Position numbers and translations under genes: made by a program | Origin: Cyanobacteria bacterium OH_PDB_230 | Lineage (GTDB): Bacteria; Cyanobacteriota; Vampirovibrionia; Gastranaerophilales; Gastranaerophilaceae | DNA length: 64,000 nt | NCBI GenBank assembly: GCA_023421795.1 | Contig: JAEZSO010000002.1 | Span: 744,001-808,000, forward strand | Direction of reading: 5' to 3' | The notes under the pieces: model-generated | What the model saw: only the letters and a program-made list of their open reading frames with translations | What the model was told of the DNA's origin: nothing | Database searches by the model: none | Shown: positions 1-7,237 of the stretch, piece by piece | Numbering within the stretch: position 1 is the first letter of the stretch | Layout of the letters: every line of letters begins with the position of its first letter

Positions 1-777
1 TTCTTGTTTAGAGAAAGTTTTGCTGTTTTCATTAAACAATTCCTGATGTAATTTATTGTCCCATTCAGGGTAGTAGTTGCTGCCGTGAATATCGCTTAAT
101 GTTAAATAAAGAGCGTCTTTGGCAAGCCAATAATTATTTTCATTTTTGAATTTGTTAAATTCGTCGTTTAATTTTGTTGCCGTTGGGTCTTGTTCTTCAA
201 CAAGCGATTTGAAATTGTCGAATGCTATTTTTAAGGCTTCTTTATGCGCCTTTGTTGAATAATCATATATTATTTTGTTTTTGCTGAATTTTACCGTTTT
301 TGGATCCTGGTATTCAACAGGGATTTTGACGTCGTAGTTTTTGTTATCCACTATTTTGGTAAATTCCTCTGTCGGTAAGATTTTCCCCCATTCTTCAGTG
401 GTAAGTGCTTTTAAATCTACTATTGCTTTTTTTGAAAATACAGAAGAATCATAAGGGCAGTAATAGTCAGGATAAATTATGCCGGTAGGCTCTATGGAAA
501 TCGAATTTATTCCATTTTGATAGGCAAAATCAAGATAATCTTTTGTGCCTTCTGTTAATGCCAACACACCGATTCCTGTGTCTTCTTTCTCTCTAGCCGG
601 CAAGCTGGGCGAATGCGTTATAAGCGCTATGTTCTTTATCCCGAGTGCTTTTTCGGCCTCGGTAATCGCAATCCTATTTTCAATTTTTTCTACGGGACTT
701 AATTCTCTCCCAAACGAAACCGCTTTTGTTTGTCTTATTCCTTTTGCCTGAGTTGCTTGAATGCCTTGTATAACCAT
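1..777 (-). CDS. malQ: 4-alpha-glucanotransferase-like protein (GH77, MalQ-like), N-terminal part
   Basis: The gene runs off the left edge, so only the first 259 codons are visible. The ATG at 777 is preceded by AGGAGAGG at good spacing. After a short leader (MVIQGIQATQ..., with Ser-Phe-Gly at residues 21-23) the protein reads like the start of GH77 amylomaltase: a Thr-His-Ser-Pro-Ser-Leu-Pro segment, a Gly-Ile-Gly turn, a Pro-Tyr-Asp-Ser-Ser stretch where MalQ has its Pro-Tyr-Gln-Ser motif, and a later NYWLAKDALYLTL segment matching the family helix before the catalytic region. GH77 enzymes transfer glucan chains during glycogen or maltodextrin metabolism in the cytoplasm. The catalytic Asp/Glu residues lie outside the window. 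The match is divergent and made by eye, so a glucanotransferase-like relative of changed function is possible. Confidence 0.62.
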   Translation of the reverse strand, partial: MVIQGIQATQAKGIRQTKAVSFGRELSPVEKIENRIAITEAEKALGIKNIALITHSPSLPAREKEDTGIGVLALTEGTKDYLDFAYQNGINSISIEPTGIIYPDYYCPYDSSVFSKKAIVDLKALTTEEWGKILPTEEFTKIVDNKNYDVKIPVEYQDPKTVKFSKNKIIYDYSTKAHKEALKIAFDNFKSLVEEQDPTATKLNDEFNKFKNENNYWLAKDALYLTLSDIHGSNYYPEWDNKLHQELFNENSKTFSKQE

Positions 778-1049
778 ATAACCTCTCCTAATTACAATGA
801 ATTAAAACACTTTAATAATATTTTTTGTTAGCAGACATGAAAAATCCCAAGCCCTATTGCTTTAGCAGGGGTAAAAATCCCACTTTGCCCAAAATGTTAA
901 GTTTTATTAATAAAACTGCGTTCATGCAAAACCCATGTGTGCATGGGCTTTTCGGGAAACAAAATAATCATCTATTTGTTGTATATACAATTTGTTGTAC
1001 AATCAACAATCTTTGCTATAATTAATTTAGTGTTTGAGAGGCGCATGTT
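778..1049. promoter_or_regulatory. Divergent intergenic region between malQ-like and yggS with inverted repeats
   Basis: This AT-rich region lies between two divergent genes. It holds a 12-bp perfect palindrome TTGTATATACAA (979-990), an inverted repeat TTGTTG-N6-CAACAA (992-1009) overlapping the yggS -35 box, and a CCCATG-TGTG-CATGGG hairpin (932-947). The palindromes could be operator sites for a repressor; that is inference from position and symmetry. No gene is seen here. Confidence 0.4.
995..1022 (+). promoter_or_regulatory. Promoter of yggS-sepF
   Basis: TTGTAC (995-1000), a 16-bp spacer and a perfect TATAAT (1017-1022), about 50 bp before the likely yggS start. The -35 box lies inside the TTGTTG/CAACAA inverted repeat. 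Confidence 0.6.
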
Positions 1050-1070
1050 TTGGGGGAATCTTTTAACGCA

Positions 1071-1730
1071 ATGAGCAAAATAAAAGAAAACTTAGAGCGC
1101 ATAAAAACACAAGTTGCACCTTATAATCCAAAAATAGTCGCAGTCACTAAATACTTTGATGAAACAAAACTTGTTGAATACTTCAACTTGGGAATCAGAG
1201 AATTCGGGGAAAATAGAGTACAAGATGCGCTTTCTAAGATGGAAAAACTTTCTGAAGAAATTCTGAAACACAGTAAATTCCATTTGATCGGGCATTTGCA
1301 ATCAAATAAGGTTAAGCTTGCGGTCGGTAAGTTTGACTTGATTCACTCTGTTGATTCTTTGAAGCTGGCGCAGAGAATATCTGAAGAAGCGCAAAAACAA
1401 GGAATAATTCAAAAAGTTTTGATTCAAATAAACAACGCGAAAGAAGAGTCCAAGTTCGGGTTCGATCCTGAGGAGATAAAAAACTGTTTCTCCGAATTGA
1501 TAAAGCTTGAAAATATCAAAATAGAGGGCCTGATGAACATAGCGCCTCTGGTTGATAGAGAGGATATTCTTAGGGAGTTGTTCAGAAAAATCAAACATTT
1601 AAAGGATGAATTAACATCTGAATATAAAGTAGAATTAAGTGAGATATCAATGGGCATGAGCAATGACTATATGATCGCTCTTGAAGAAGGCGCAACGATT
1701 ATAAGATTAGGTAGAATATTATTTGAATAA
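1071..1730 (+). CDS. yggS: YggS family pyridoxal 5'-phosphate homeostasis protein
   Basis: A 219-residue protein of the YggS/PLPBP family, a single-domain alanine-racemase-fold protein that binds PLP and buffers the cofactor pool; no catalytic reaction is established for the family. The PLP lysine is in Ala-Val-Thr-Lys near residue 29. Further family marks are FGENRVQDA, HLIGHLQSNK, the LIHSVDS segment, and the C-terminal Ser-Met-Gly-Met-Ser-Asn-Asp phosphate-binding loop followed by IIRLGRILF. A TTG at 1050 would add seven residues, but the ATG at 1071 gives the usual family start, with GGGGGAA upstream at rather long spacing. sepF follows 25 bp downstream, the same yggS-sepF pairing seen in Cyanobacteria and Firmicutes. 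Confidence 0.9.
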   Translation: MSKIKENLERIKTQVAPYNPKIVAVTKYFDETKLVEYFNLGIREFGENRVQDALSKMEKLSEEILKHSKFHLIGHLQSNKVKLAVGKFDLIHSVDSLKLAQRISEEAQKQGIIQKVLIQINNAKEESKFGFDPEEIKNCFSELIKLENIKIEGLMNIAPLVDREDILRELFRKIKHLKDELTSEYKVELSEISMGMSNDYMIALEEGATIIRLGRILFE

Positions 1731-1755
1731 ATTATAAATTGGGGAGGAAAGAACA

Positions 1756-2238
1756 TTGGCAGTATCAGACAAAATTAAATCAATCGTAGGATTTTTAACT
1801 TCAGGTTTTGAAAACAGAGATGACATCTTTGATGATATGATTGATGAAGTAGGTGATTACCCGGTTCAAGACAATTTGGCTTTAGAACCAATGTATTCAC
1901 AAATGCCTCAAAGAGGCCAGGATTTAAAAGTAGTTAATCATCCTAACTACCGCGGTTATGAAGTTATGGTGTGCGAACCTCGTTCATATGACGAGTCTGT
2001 AGGCATCGTAAAACATTTAAAAGAAAAGAAAACAATTATTTTAAACCTTCATTTGTTAGATAGAGAGCAATCTATGAGAATCGTTGATTTCTTATGCGGC
2101 GCTACTCATGCTTTAAGCGGCAATCAACAAAAAATCGGAGATAATGTATTTATATTTACTCCAATGAACGTAGCTTTGTCTGCTGAGTCTCAGAAAAACA
2201 AATTCATAAGAGACGCTCTTTGGAATCAACCACAGTAG
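1756..2238 (+). CDS. sepF: Cell division protein SepF
   Basis: A 160-residue SepF, the cytoplasmic membrane-associated protein that anchors and bundles FtsZ at the division septum. The N-terminal amphipathic helix (MAVSDKIKSIVGFLT) should bind the membrane, an acidic linker follows, and the C-terminal SepF domain (about residues 70-155) carries VMVCEPRSYDES, the KTIILNLHLLD strand, DFLCGATHALSG and VFIFTPMNV. The start is TTG at 1756 with a strong GGGGAGGAAA ribosome site. It is probably co-transcribed with yggS and ends at a perfect hairpin terminator. SepF is found in Cyanobacteria and Gram-positives and is not typical of Proteobacteria, which helps place the organism. Confidence 0.93.
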   Translation: MAVSDKIKSIVGFLTSGFENRDDIFDDMIDEVGDYPVQDNLALEPMYSQMPQRGQDLKVVNHPNYRGYEVMVCEPRSYDESVGIVKHLKEKKTIILNLHLLDREQSMRIVDFLCGATHALSGNQQKIGDNVFIFTPMNVALSAESQKNKFIRDALWNQPQ

Positions 2239-2260
2239 TCTATACAGCCAATTTGTAATA

Positions 2261-2287
2261 AAAGCCCATAATTATTATGGGCTTTTT
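2261..2287. terminator. Bidirectional terminator between sepF and the ATP-grasp gene
   Basis: A 12-bp perfect stem AAAGCCCATAAT/ATTATGGGCTTT with a one-base centre, flanked by A and T runs. It lies between convergent genes and can serve both strands. Confidence 0.85.
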
Positions 2288-2316
2288 AACATTCATTTTT
2301 CTAATATTTTCTTTGT

Positions 2317-3276
2317 TTAAACCAGATTTTCTAACAGTTTTTTTGAGAACAATTCTTCTGAACCTTTTTTCGCCCTGAAAAATAATTCTGGTTCCACTCC
2401 TTCCAGCTCTGACAGGTACAGATTATTTTGAGATTTTATTATATCTACCCTTAAATATAATATTTTTTCTTTTAAATCCTTGCCCTTTGACAATTTATAG
2501 GCTTCAGATATTTTATCTGTTACTTTTTTGCCAAAATCAATGATGTCTGAAGGAGCATCAATAAATTCTAAAGTCCCCCCGTATTCTCCTTGAACAAGGA
2601 TATTATCTTCCGCCGGTTTTTTTAAAAGTGAATGACTGTATTCTCCTGAAAAAAAGATTAAGGACCATTCCCCATTGGTTTTAATTTCTTTTATAAAATC
2701 TTGTAGTAAAAAACCTACTTGTTTAAGTTCGTTATTGATAGAATTTTGTTCTTTTTCGGCTTTGTCTTTGTCCGAAATAAATCTTAGACCTACCCCTGCA
2801 GCCGAGATACAAGGCTTTATAATGAATGGGCCTTTTCTCTCATATACTTTTATAAGATCAATCTGGTGTCCCTGTTCAACAAATTCGGTCGGTACAGTTG
2901 AAATACCGGCTTCTTTTAAGTCTTTTAAATAATGTTTGTCTAAAAGCCAGGTTAATATTTCGTAGCCGTTAAATATTTTTATGTTGAGCTGATTGAGTTC
3001 TTTTATCCATCGGAAAAATTTCTCTCTTTGCTCTTGGCTGTCCATATAATCCCAGGGGGATCTAATGATAAAAGCATCAAAATCTTTTAGCGTTTCGGTT
3101 CGAGTTCCCCAAATAATCGCTGATACCTCAATATTGTATTTTTCCCTTAAATGATTAACCAAAATTTGATCATCAGGCGTAAATGGAGGTTCTGTAGAAA
3201 TTAAATCCGGTTCTTGAGGAGTCGGAAAATATATTTTTAGCACCTCTTCTGAAGCTGTTATAAAGCCGATTTTCAT
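2317..3276 (-). CDS. ATP-grasp domain protein (RimK/DcsG-like ligase)
   Basis: A 319-residue protein of the ATP-grasp superfamily, closest by eye to the group of D-cycloserine ligase DcsG-like and prokaryotic glutathione-synthetase-like proteins. The N-terminal domain has the family signature FIIRSPWDYMD, then FFRWIKEL. The ATP-binding part has FIIKPCISAAGVG (about residues 150-163), LLQDFI, a GEWSLIFF segment, and near the C-terminus YLRVDII followed by YLSELEGVEPELFF, which supplies the Mg-binding acidic residues. Such enzymes form amide bonds from a carboxylate, ATP and an amine; the substrate cannot be read from sequence. It starts 18 bp after the acyl-CoA dehydratase activase-related gene, so the two form an operon. 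Confidence 0.75.
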   Translation of the reverse strand: MKIGFITASEEVLKIYFPTPQEPDLISTEPPFTPDDQILVNHLREKYNIEVSAIIWGTRTETLKDFDAFIIRSPWDYMDSQEQREKFFRWIKELNQLNIKIFNGYEILTWLLDKHYLKDLKEAGISTVPTEFVEQGHQIDLIKVYERKGPFIIKPCISAAGVGLRFISDKDKAEKEQNSINNELKQVGFLLQDFIKEIKTNGEWSLIFFSGEYSHSLLKKPAEDNILVQGEYGGTLEFIDAPSDIIDFGKKVTDKISEAYKLSKGKDLKEKILYLRVDIIKSQNNLYLSELEGVEPELFFRAKKGSEELFSKKLLENLV

Positions 3277-3294
3277 ATTAGATGATGCCCCGCT

Positions 3295-4362
3295 CTAATT
3301 TTGTATTTGAATTGCTTTATTGATTCTTTCTTCAATAGATATTTCTGTCAGTTCATCTTTTTCAATTTCAATATTATTAATAATATTTGATCTTTTCTTT
3401 CTGTACAACATATCTATGAAGGCTTCTATTCTTGTTATAAAGCCGGCTTCACCTGTGTGTTCATCAATTGAGAGGTTCAAGAATGCCTTGTTTTTTATTT
3501 TAGAAAATCTTGAAATTTTCTCGATCATCAATGAATCAGGTCCGCATCCAAACGCGTTTATTACGATAACCCCGTCGATTTTATTTTCTTGAATAAAATG
3601 TGAAGCGGCTCCTGTAATTTCATGTTCATTGGCCCAGTATAATTTGGAGTCGAGTGAACTTATGCCTTCTTGCATCTGTTCAATTGTCAGTTGGTCAGCA
3701 GTATAAGCCTTAACGTCAAGGTTTTCCAGCTTATCAAATATTTTCATGCTGACTCTCTCGTCGTAAAGGTTGTATCCATGCGCGATTACGGCAACATTAA
3801 TCGGATAAGATTTTATCTGATTTGAAACGATTACTTTATCTTGAAGAGCATATTTCATAGCCGTTTTATAAGGTATACCGGCTCTTGTCATTACGTGAAA
3901 ATTGTTAAGGACCTTCCATCCATTTTTTGATGCCTGTTTAACTTTTTTTATGTCAGTTATCCCAAATGGTTTTACCGCTTCCAGTAAAAATTCGTATAAG
4001 CCTTGTTTTTTTTCTGATTTATCAAGAGTAGCTTCAATAATTGTAAAGTCTTTTTTTACAACGTTTCTTATTAAATCGGGTAATCCTCTTATTTTTGAAC
4101 AATTATAAATTTTAGGCGCAATTGATTGTATAGAGGGCGTAAAAATTTTATCAACACCTTTTTCAAGAAGGTTTAAAACATGCCCGACATATACTTTTAC
4201 AGGCAGGCAAGTTTCTGATACGACAAGAGAAGATCCTTGTGTCATAGTTTTTTTTGTTGTTTTATCTGATAATACGATTTTTATTCCTAAATCCGTAAAA
4301 AATCCGTACCAAAACGGATAAAAATTATAAAACGATAATGCTCTTGGTATCCCTATTTCCAT
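3295..4362 (-). CDS. Acyl-CoA dehydratase activase-related protein (COG3580 / DUF2229)
   Basis: A 355-residue protein matching the DUF2229 module that accompanies 2-hydroxyacyl-CoA dehydratase activases. Signature parts are IGIPRALSFYNFYPFW at the N-terminus, VVLSDKTTKK, SETCLPVKVYVGHV (residues about 49-63, with the family Cys), IFTPSIQSI, and later VINAFGCGPDSL and FLNLSIDEHTGEAGF. In the long versions this module is fused to an HSP70-like ATPase activator; here it stands alone without that ATPase. The family is thought to bind an Fe-S cluster through its cysteines. A Shine-Dalgarno AGAGGA precedes the ATG. Function is unknown; the downstream ATP-grasp partner is the only context. Confidence 0.78.
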   Translation of the reverse strand: MEIGIPRALSFYNFYPFWYGFFTDLGIKIVLSDKTTKKTMTQGSSLVVSETCLPVKVYVGHVLNLLEKGVDKIFTPSIQSIAPKIYNCSKIRGLPDLIRNVVKKDFTIIEATLDKSEKKQGLYEFLLEAVKPFGITDIKKVKQASKNGWKVLNNFHVMTRAGIPYKTAMKYALQDKVIVSNQIKSYPINVAVIAHGYNLYDERVSMKIFDKLENLDVKAYTADQLTIEQMQEGISSLDSKLYWANEHEITGAASHFIQENKIDGVIVINAFGCGPDSLMIEKISRFSKIKNKAFLNLSIDEHTGEAGFITRIEAFIDMLYRKKRSNIINNIEIEKDELTEISIEERINKAIQIQN

Positions 4363-4456
4363 TTATATTCCTCTGAGTATATGCTAGCTACATAATATTA
4401 TAATACAAAAAGCTTGCTCTTTGTAATTTTATGCAAATTGTGTTAATAAAATTTAT

Positions 4457-5641
4457 TTAATTTGAATTTTTTATAATTTTATCAATCATATCATCGTTTG
4501 CAATTAAAATTTGGTTTTTGCCGTTTTCTTTTGCACCTTTTAAAGCAGCATCTGCCAATTTGATAAGATCCGCTCCTTCTTTTATGTCTTTGGCATCAGA
4601 AAGATCGGCAACGCCTCCGCTGACAGTGAAAACATTTTTGCTTTTTAAATGATCTGTCCATTTTGTTAGATCATTTGTTTGGGATTTGTATTGCTGGTAT
4701 ATTTTGTCCAGTTCGTTTCCAAGCGTGCTGTCTTTGCCTATTTTTATTGACAAATTAGCTTGGGCAGGCGGTTCTTTTCTTAGTACTTCCAAAATTTCGT
4801 TTAAATTTTTTGTATCTGCGGGTTTACATTTTTGAATGTGTTCTTCTATAAACTTAGATACTTCCAGGTTCGTAGTTCTTTGTGCGTTTTCTTCTAAACC
4901 CGGGTTATGTTTAATCTTTTTGAAAATTTGATTCAGTTGTTTTATTCTTGGCTCAAAGAAGTTTAATTCGTCTTGAGCTTTTTGCATAAATTCTGGTAAA
5001 TAACCTTGGATTACTTCATCTGACTTTATTGCATCCGCTATCTCAACAGCGATTTTCTGTGCGGATTTTGCATCATGTCCTGATAGGGTGGCCACAAATT
5101 CTTCCCCACCGTATCTTGCTCCTTGTATTCCGTATTTATCCGCTACGGATTGTATGTTTTGTGCAATTCTTTTTAAAACTATATCGCCTGTATCATGGCT
5201 AAATACTTCATTTATTCCTTTGAAATTATCCATATCTAACATTACAACGCTAAGGTGATTGCCGGTTTTCATAGCTTGCGCATATTCTTTTTCTATATTC
5301 GTCATGAGGGCTTTTTTGTTGAATAATTGAGTCATTCCGTCTTTAGCCGCAATATTACATAGTTTTTTTATTCTGCCGAATAGAGTTTTAGGGACTTCCG
5401 GATCAACAAGTTTAATGATTTTTCCAAGTTTTGCTCTTGTTATCGCCAATGCTGTAACACTTGCCCCGGTTATTGCCACCAAAGCCAATTCTGCTTTTGA
5501 CTTCTTCTTTTTGCCAGGAACGACAAACTCATCATTAGGTACTTCCCTTGTCTGAGAAGCAAAGCTTGGTTTTTTAGCTTCGTCTGTTGGTGTTTGAGGA
5601 CCTAACGGGGTGGAATTTGCCAGTGTTAATTTGTCGATCAT
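4457..5641 (-). CDS. GGDEF-domain protein with a large insertion in the cyclase domain
   Basis: A 394-residue protein from the second in-frame ATG; an upstream ATG at 5653 adds four residues. After a low-complexity N-terminus and one hydrophobic segment (LALVAITGASVTALAIT) a GGDEF domain begins at DGMTQLFNK. It carries the metal-binding MLDMDNFK and the active-site RYGGEEF, so diguanylate cyclase activity is possible. The I-site RxxD is absent (KYGI at that place), so product inhibition is not expected. About 110-120 residues, helical and Gln/Lys/Glu-rich, are inserted between the GGEEF half and the C-terminal half (FTVSGGVADL ... LADAALKGAKENGKNQI). The membrane segment suggests attachment to the inner membrane. 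Stand-alone gene; c-di-GMP signalling role inferred. Confidence 0.8.
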   Translation of the reverse strand: MIDKLTLANSTPLGPQTPTDEAKKPSFASQTREVPNDEFVVPGKKKKSKAELALVAITGASVTALAITRAKLGKIIKLVDPEVPKTLFGRIKKLCNIAAKDGMTQLFNKKALMTNIEKEYAQAMKTGNHLSVVMLDMDNFKGINEVFSHDTGDIVLKRIAQNIQSVADKYGIQGARYGGEEFVATLSGHDAKSAQKIAVEIADAIKSDEVIQGYLPEFMQKAQDELNFFEPRIKQLNQIFKKIKHNPGLEENAQRTTNLEVSKFIEEHIQKCKPADTKNLNEILEVLRKEPPAQANLSIKIGKDSTLGNELDKIYQQYKSQTNDLTKWTDHLKSKNVFTVSGGVADLSDAKDIKEGADLIKLADAALKGAKENGKNQILIANDDMIDKIIKNSN

Positions 5642-5724
5642 AAATATTCTCATTTTGACTTATATATAAATAAAAGTCAGCGCAATAATAAAATTGCTAT
5701 ATTATTAAAAAAAATTATAGGAAT

Positions 5725-5752
5725 ATGAAAAAACCTGCTGAAAAGCAGGTTT
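5725..5752 (-). terminator. Terminator of the 49-residue ORF
   Basis: AAACCTGCT / AGCAGGTTT stem with a 4-base loop, followed on the minus strand by a run of T. It sits just after the small ORF ending at 5781. Confidence 0.75.
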
Positions 5753-5780
5753 GTGTTTTGAGTGAACGCGATGCGTGGGA

Positions 5781-5930
5781 TTATTTTAAATTAATTTTTA
5801 AGGGAGATTTATTTTCTTTGTTTTTTAAAGTTTGTTGTTTTAAATAATTATAAATGTATCCTGGCGTATTCCATTGAGGTTTCAATGGTTGAGCCGGTTG
5901 TACCTTATTAAAATTATCAAATGAAATCAT
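5781..5930 (-). CDS. Small hypothetical protein (49 aa)
   Basis: A 49-residue basic protein (MISFDNFNKVQPAQPLKP ... LKINLK) with no recognised domain. The ATG at 5930 has AAGGAAC upstream; a longer frame to 6029 exists but has no ribosome site. A clean terminator follows the stop codon, which supports expression of this short gene. Function unknown. Confidence 0.55.
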   Translation of the reverse strand: MISFDNFNKVQPAQPLKPQWNTPGYIYNYLKQQTLKNKENKSPLKINLK

Positions 5931-6108
5931 AATAAGTTCCTTTTTCCTTCTGATTTGAAATGTTAACATAACAATGTTTACAGTATTATTCTGACACTGT
6001 TTTTCACGAAAGATCGAATAATTAATCAAAAATTAATGAGTATTAAGAAAATGTTAATTTTTCATTACTACCTAAAAATTCTTTATTTTTGGCTTTATCA
6101 GATATTCA

Positions 6109-6137
6109 TTGCGTTATAGACTTTATGCAGGTATAAT
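6109..6137 (+). promoter_or_regulatory. Promoter of the LOR-domain / arginine dihydrolase pair
   Basis: TTGCGT (6109-6114), a 17-bp spacer and a perfect TATAAT (6132-6137), 27 bp before the ATG at 6165. Confidence 0.7.
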
Positions 6138-6164
6138 TAATACATTAGTCATTTGGAGTGAGTT

Positions 6165-6392
6165 ATGATTCAAAAATTAAAATTACGTGGACATATTATT
6201 GATTCTTTGATTTTGTCAAAGTTGTTAGATAAAATTTCAGCGTTGGGAGTTGATTGTTATACTGCCGATATAAAAATCGGACCAAAAAGACAAGATGTTT
6301 CTGAAGCTACTTTTGTTATAGAAGCTGAAGATCAAGAAAAACTGAATAAGGCTGTTTCGTTAGCCAAAAAACACGGTGCAACGGAGAATTAA
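6165..6392 (+). CDS. Stand-alone LOR/SDH conserved-region protein (75 aa)
   Basis: A 75-residue protein resembling the LOR/SDH bifunctional enzyme conserved region: MIQKLKLRGHIIDSLILSKLLDKI, then DCYTADIKIGPKRQDVSEATFVIEA. In Cyanobacteria this module is fused behind an arginine dihydrolase (AgrE/ArgZ) or precedes an ornithine cyclodeaminase-like Rossmann domain. Here it is free-standing and lies two bases before the arginine dihydrolase gene, so the two are surely co-translated. A GGAG precedes the start. It may act as a regulatory or scaffold subunit of the next enzyme; that is inference. Confidence 0.75.
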   Translation: MIQKLKLRGHIIDSLILSKLLDKISALGVDCYTADIKIGPKRQDVSEATFVIEAEDQEKLNKAVSLAKKHGATEN

Positions 6393-6394
6393 TC

Positions 6395-7195
6395 ATGACA
6401 GATAAAATATTAATGTGTTCTCCTGAACATTACGGTATAAAGTATGAAATCAATCCCTGGATGAATGTTAGCATTCAGGCCGATAATACAAAAGCAAAAG
6501 TCCAGTGGGAAAATTTATATAAAATATTAAAAGAAGATCTCGAGGCTGATGTTAGATTGGTTGAACCTAAAGAGGATGTTCCTGATATGGTTTTTACGGC
6601 AAATGCTGCTGTAATGTACGGAAATAAAGCTATCATAAGCAGGTTTAAATTCCCTGAAAGACAGCCTGAAGAAGAGTATTTTGCTGATTGGTTCAAGGAA
6701 AACGGTTATGAAGTAATAACGCTTCCTGAAGATATGTCCTTTGAAGGGGCAGGCGATGCTCTTTACTTGGATGGAATTTTATATTCCGGATACATTCATA
6801 GAACTGACATCGCATCTCATACTTATATCTCGGAACTTTTAAAAATTCCTGTTCTTTCATTAGAACTGGCAAGTAAGAGATTTTATCATTTGGATACTTG
6901 CTTCTGTCCTTTGAAGGATGACTATTTAATATATTATCCAAAAGCATTTGATGAATATGCAAATCGAGTCATTGAAAGTAATGTACCACCGGAAAAAAGA
7001 ATAATTGTAAATGAAGAAGAAGCATCCTATTTCACTTGTAATGCAGTAAATATAGGTAATAATGTTGTTACTAACGTGACAACGGAAAGATTTACAAGAT
7101 TGCTTGCTGAAAAAGGATTCAAACATATTCAAACCGATTTAAGTGAGTTTATGAAAGCTGGCGGCGCAGCTAAGTGTTTAACTTTAAAAATATAG
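6395..7195 (+). CDS. Arginine dihydrolase / amidinotransferase family (ArgZ-like)
   Basis: A 266-residue protein of the guanidino-group modifying superfamily, most like the arginine dihydrolase domain of cyanobacterial ArgZ/AgrE, which turns arginine into ornithine, CO2 and ammonia. Features seen are DMVFTANAAV (substrate-binding Asn), FEGAGDAL, the catalytic His in FYHLDTCFCPL, and a C-terminal GGAAKCLTL with the nucleophilic Cys a few residues from the end. The start ATG lies two bases after the stop of the LOR-domain protein. Dimethylargininase or arginine deiminase activity cannot be excluded from sequence alone. Supplies nitrogen and ornithine; proC, which makes proline, is elsewhere in the window. 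Confidence 0.82.
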   Translation: MTDKILMCSPEHYGIKYEINPWMNVSIQADNTKAKVQWENLYKILKEDLEADVRLVEPKEDVPDMVFTANAAVMYGNKAIISRFKFPERQPEEEYFADWFKENGYEVITLPEDMSFEGAGDALYLDGILYSGYIHRTDIASHTYISELLKIPVLSLELASKRFYHLDTCFCPLKDDYLIYYPKAFDEYANRVIESNVPPEKRIIVNEEEASYFTCNAVNIGNNVVTNVTTERFTRLLAEKGFKHIQTDLSEFMKAGGAAKCLTLKI

Positions 7196-7237
7196 ATGCC
7201 TGTACACCAATAGAGCAGTTTAAGGGTAAATGTAAAA

